From Methanoculleus sp. (GTDB lineage: Archaea > Halobacteriota > Methanomicrobia > Methanomicrobiales > Methanoculleaceae): a stretch of 6,051 nucleotides of DNA. The notes below the pieces were generated by a model, which was given only the letters and a program-made list of their open reading frames with translations, made no database searches and was not told the DNA's origin. Positions within the stretch are counted from its first letter, which is position 1, and every line of letters starts with the position of its first letter. Shown here piece after piece: positions 4,666-6,051 of this stretch. Made by a program: the position numbers and the translations under genes. The stretch is taken from contig JAQVVW010000103.1 in assembly GCA_028698765.1 (NCBI GenBank), positions 1 to 6,051 of the forward strand, in the 5' to 3' direction.

Positions 4666-5931
4666 TCACCTGACCTTTCCGAACTCCGTGCTCACGTCTG
4701 CGGCCGACCGGTAGGTCCGGTCGGAGAAGTTCTCGATCGCCGCAATCACGTCCTCGGGTGCGTTGTTCTTCCGGGCGTGGGTTACGAGATCCTGCCTCGC
4801 TACCGGGTAGTCTATGCCTTTGAGGTAGACCTGCAGGTCGGCGGCCGAGAGACGGGTGTGGGACGGTGCTGTCCTCTGTGCCGTGGGTGCCTCCACGGCG
4901 GGGGTCGCAGGCTGGCCCATCTCCTCTCTCCTGACCTCTTCCGCACTGATCCCGGGCTCTCGCCGCGCCTCCATCGCGGCCGACCGCTCCCCCCGGACCT
5001 CCCTCCCGAACTCCGTGCTCACGTCTGCGGCCGACCGGTAGGTCCGGTCGGAGAAGCCCTCGATCGACGAAATGACTTCCTGCGGGGCATTGTTCTTCCG
5101 GGCGTGGGTGACGAGATCCTGCCTTCCTACCGGGTAGTCTATGCCTTTGAGGTAGACCTGCAGGTCGGCGGCCGAGAGGTGTCCGGGAGCGGGTCCCGTC
5201 GTCGTCGTGGGCCGTTCGGTCTCCATCATCGCCGCCGGTTCTCTGTGGACCTCCTCGACGGTCTCACGGGGCGGCGTCTCAGGGATGCGTTCCCGGTGAA
5301 CCTCCCTGACGCCCGTCCCCGTGGGTGGCGGCCCCTCCGTCATCACCGGCCGCTCCTCGACACGCTGCGTCGCCGGCTGCCCTCCCCATCCGGCTGCGAC
5401 CGTCTGGACGGGCGGCGGCGTCGGAACGACCCTCTCTCCGGCAGGGGACGTCGTCTCCACAGGTGCCGCGGTCTCTGCCGCCCGGGACGGCGGAACCTCC
5501 CTCTCTGTTACCGGGGCCACGGGTGCGGCTGCCGCCGCCATTGCCGTTGCCGCACGTGCCGGGGGTGGTGTCCGGACCAGGCTCCAGTCGGCTTCGAGCG
5601 GCATCCTGTCCCGGGAAAACCCCGGAGCGTTATCCAGCGTCTTTTTATCCGCGTCGAGGGTAGCACTCCTCTCCCCCGGGCGGGTGCGAACCGCCTCCCA
5701 GGGTATGGCGAAATGCTTCTCGCCGAACCCGAGGACGCCGCCGTAGGAGAGCACGGCGTACGCGATGCGGCCGCTCTCGCGGTCTATCGCGACATCGCTG
5801 ATATCGCCGAGGTTCTCTCCTTGTGGGTTTCGCACCTTGACGTCCCGGATGTCGTGCGCACGCATCAGGTTCACCGTCTCTTCCTGCCGGGTCTCCAGCA
5901 CCGATCCTGCCTGTTGTTCAGCCTTGTTCAA
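4666..5931 (-). CDS. PRC-barrel protein with two DUF2795-like modules
   Basis: Function unknown; 421 aa from a TTG start. The PRC-barrel covers about residues 24-120 (DIRDVKVRNPQGENLGDI, IAYAVL, and GVLGFGEKHFAIPWEAV at 65-81). A low-complexity Ala/Pro/Thr/Glu linker spans about 121-250. The first DUF2795-like module is at 252-309, a second charged linker at 310-360, and the second module at 361-421. The modules are identical at 52 of 58 positions. The Ala-rich stretch at 126-139 is too short and proline-flanked to be a membrane segment. The TTG at 5931 is chosen because it gives the same N-terminal spacing to the PRC motif as in the paralogue; a GTG at 5901, with AGGA just upstream, is the alternative. 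The extra module distinguishes it from the downstream gene. Linkers of the two proteins share units such as PRETV-x-EEV-x-RE, so they arose by duplication. Confidence 0.8.
   Translation of the reverse strand: MNKAEQQAGSVLETRQEETVNLMRAHDIRDVKVRNPQGENLGDISDVAIDRESGRIAYAVLSYGGVLGFGEKHFAIPWEAVRTRPGERSATLDADKKTLDNAPGFSRDRMPLEADWSLVRTPPPARAATAMAAAAAPVAPVTEREVPPSRAAETAAPVETTSPAGERVVPTPPPVQTVAAGWGGQPATQRVEERPVMTEGPPPTGTGVREVHRERIPETPPRETVEEVHREPAAMMETERPTTTTGPAPGHLSAADLQVYLKGIDYPVGRQDLVTHARKNNAPQEVISSIEGFSDRTYRSAADVSTEFGREVRGERSAAMEARREPGISAEEVRREEMGQPATPAVEAPTAQRTAPSHTRLSAADLQVYLKGIDYPVARQDLVTHARKNNAPEDVIAAIENFSDRTYRSAADVSTEFGKVR
4681..4851 (-). repeat. DUF2795-module DNA repeat, copy B
   Basis: A 171-bp unit encoding the C-terminal module of the longer PRC-barrel protein. 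By eye it is identical to copy A over its first 49 and last 52 bases (plus-strand order), and most differences lie in the roughly 70 bases between. Confidence 0.85.
5008..5178 (-). repeat. DUF2795-module DNA repeat, copy A
   Basis: A 171-bp unit encoding the internal module of the longer PRC-barrel protein. It shares long identical ends with copy B. The flanking sequence coding for Pro-Gly-His before the module resembles copy C instead, suggesting mosaic ancestry. Confidence 0.85.
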
Positions 5932-5945
5932 CTTCAGGCCGCCAT

Positions 5946-6008
5946 TGATTATTTAAAATCTACTTACAACGGTGGTGTAGTTCAATTATTGCCAATTAAT
6001 TATAATAT
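5946..6008 (-). promoter_or_regulatory. AT-rich promoter region of the longer PRC-barrel gene
   Basis: Two TATA-like elements are visible on the minus strand. ATATTATAATTAATT (about 5994-6008) would start transcription near 5970 and leave a leader of about 40 bases. TTTTAAATAAT (about 5948-5958) would put the start almost at the TTG, giving a leaderless message, or a short leader if the GTG at 5901 is used. I cannot decide between them. The remaining bases to 6051 hold no sure gene; a divergent plus-strand gene could begin here. Confidence 0.45.
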
Positions 6009-6051
6009 GGGTAATGGTGGATTGCAGGTCCGTGAACACATCACTATACAG

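Noticed and set aside
3719..5178. The 171-bp repeats as a CRISPR or mobile-element signature
   Set aside because: All three copies are in frame within coding sequence and encode the same protein module; there are no spacers, terminal repeats or transposase.
6007..6051. Possible start of a divergent plus-strand gene (ATG at 6007, reading Met-Gly-Asn-Gly-Gly-Leu-Gln, open to the edge)
   Set aside because: Fifteen codons are too few to judge, there is no SD, and an overlapping ATG at 6014 in another frame is equally open.

Overview
The window looks like chromosomal DNA from a high-GC methanogenic archaeon, most likely a Methanomicrobiales member such as Methanoculleus or a relative. This is inferred from gene content: a geranylgeranyl reductase for archaeal ether lipids, an AblB-type beta-lysine acetyltransferase and an archaeal-style radical SAM/HhH protein. 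It is also inferred from AT-rich TATA-like promoters between GC-rich genes and an oligo-T terminator. No database search was possible, so the taxon is a guess. There are no RNA genes, CRISPR arrays or transposons.

Left block (about 1-2300, minus strand): an ablB-like N-acetyltransferase is followed by a geranylgeranyl-reductase-family flavoprotein. The start of a third gene, with a good Shine-Dalgarno, lies at the very left edge. These probably form one transcription unit from a TATA box near 2291-2301. AblB would make the osmolyte N-epsilon-acetyl-beta-lysine and the reductase would saturate isoprenoid lipid chains. The usual AblB partner, lysine 2,3-aminomutase (AblA), is not in the window.

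Middle block (2171-3674): an intergenic region of about 300 bp carries divergent TATA-like elements and two small dyads between them. A plus-strand radical SAM protein with a C-terminal helix-hairpin-helix follows; it belongs to the COG4277 / putative DNA modification-repair rSAM type. Its usual uracil-DNA-glycosylase-like neighbour is not visible here.

Right block (3704-5931, minus strand): two tandem paralogues each have an N-terminal PRC-barrel, a long Pro/Thr/Glu-rich linker and C-terminal DUF2795-like modules (one in the downstream gene, two in the upstream gene). Each has its own TATA-like promoter. The 171-bp DNA encoding the module occurs three times, and two copies share long identical blocks, which points to recent duplication or gene conversion. 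This pair is the least understood part of the window. The last 120 bp hold its AT-rich promoter region and possibly the start of a divergent gene.
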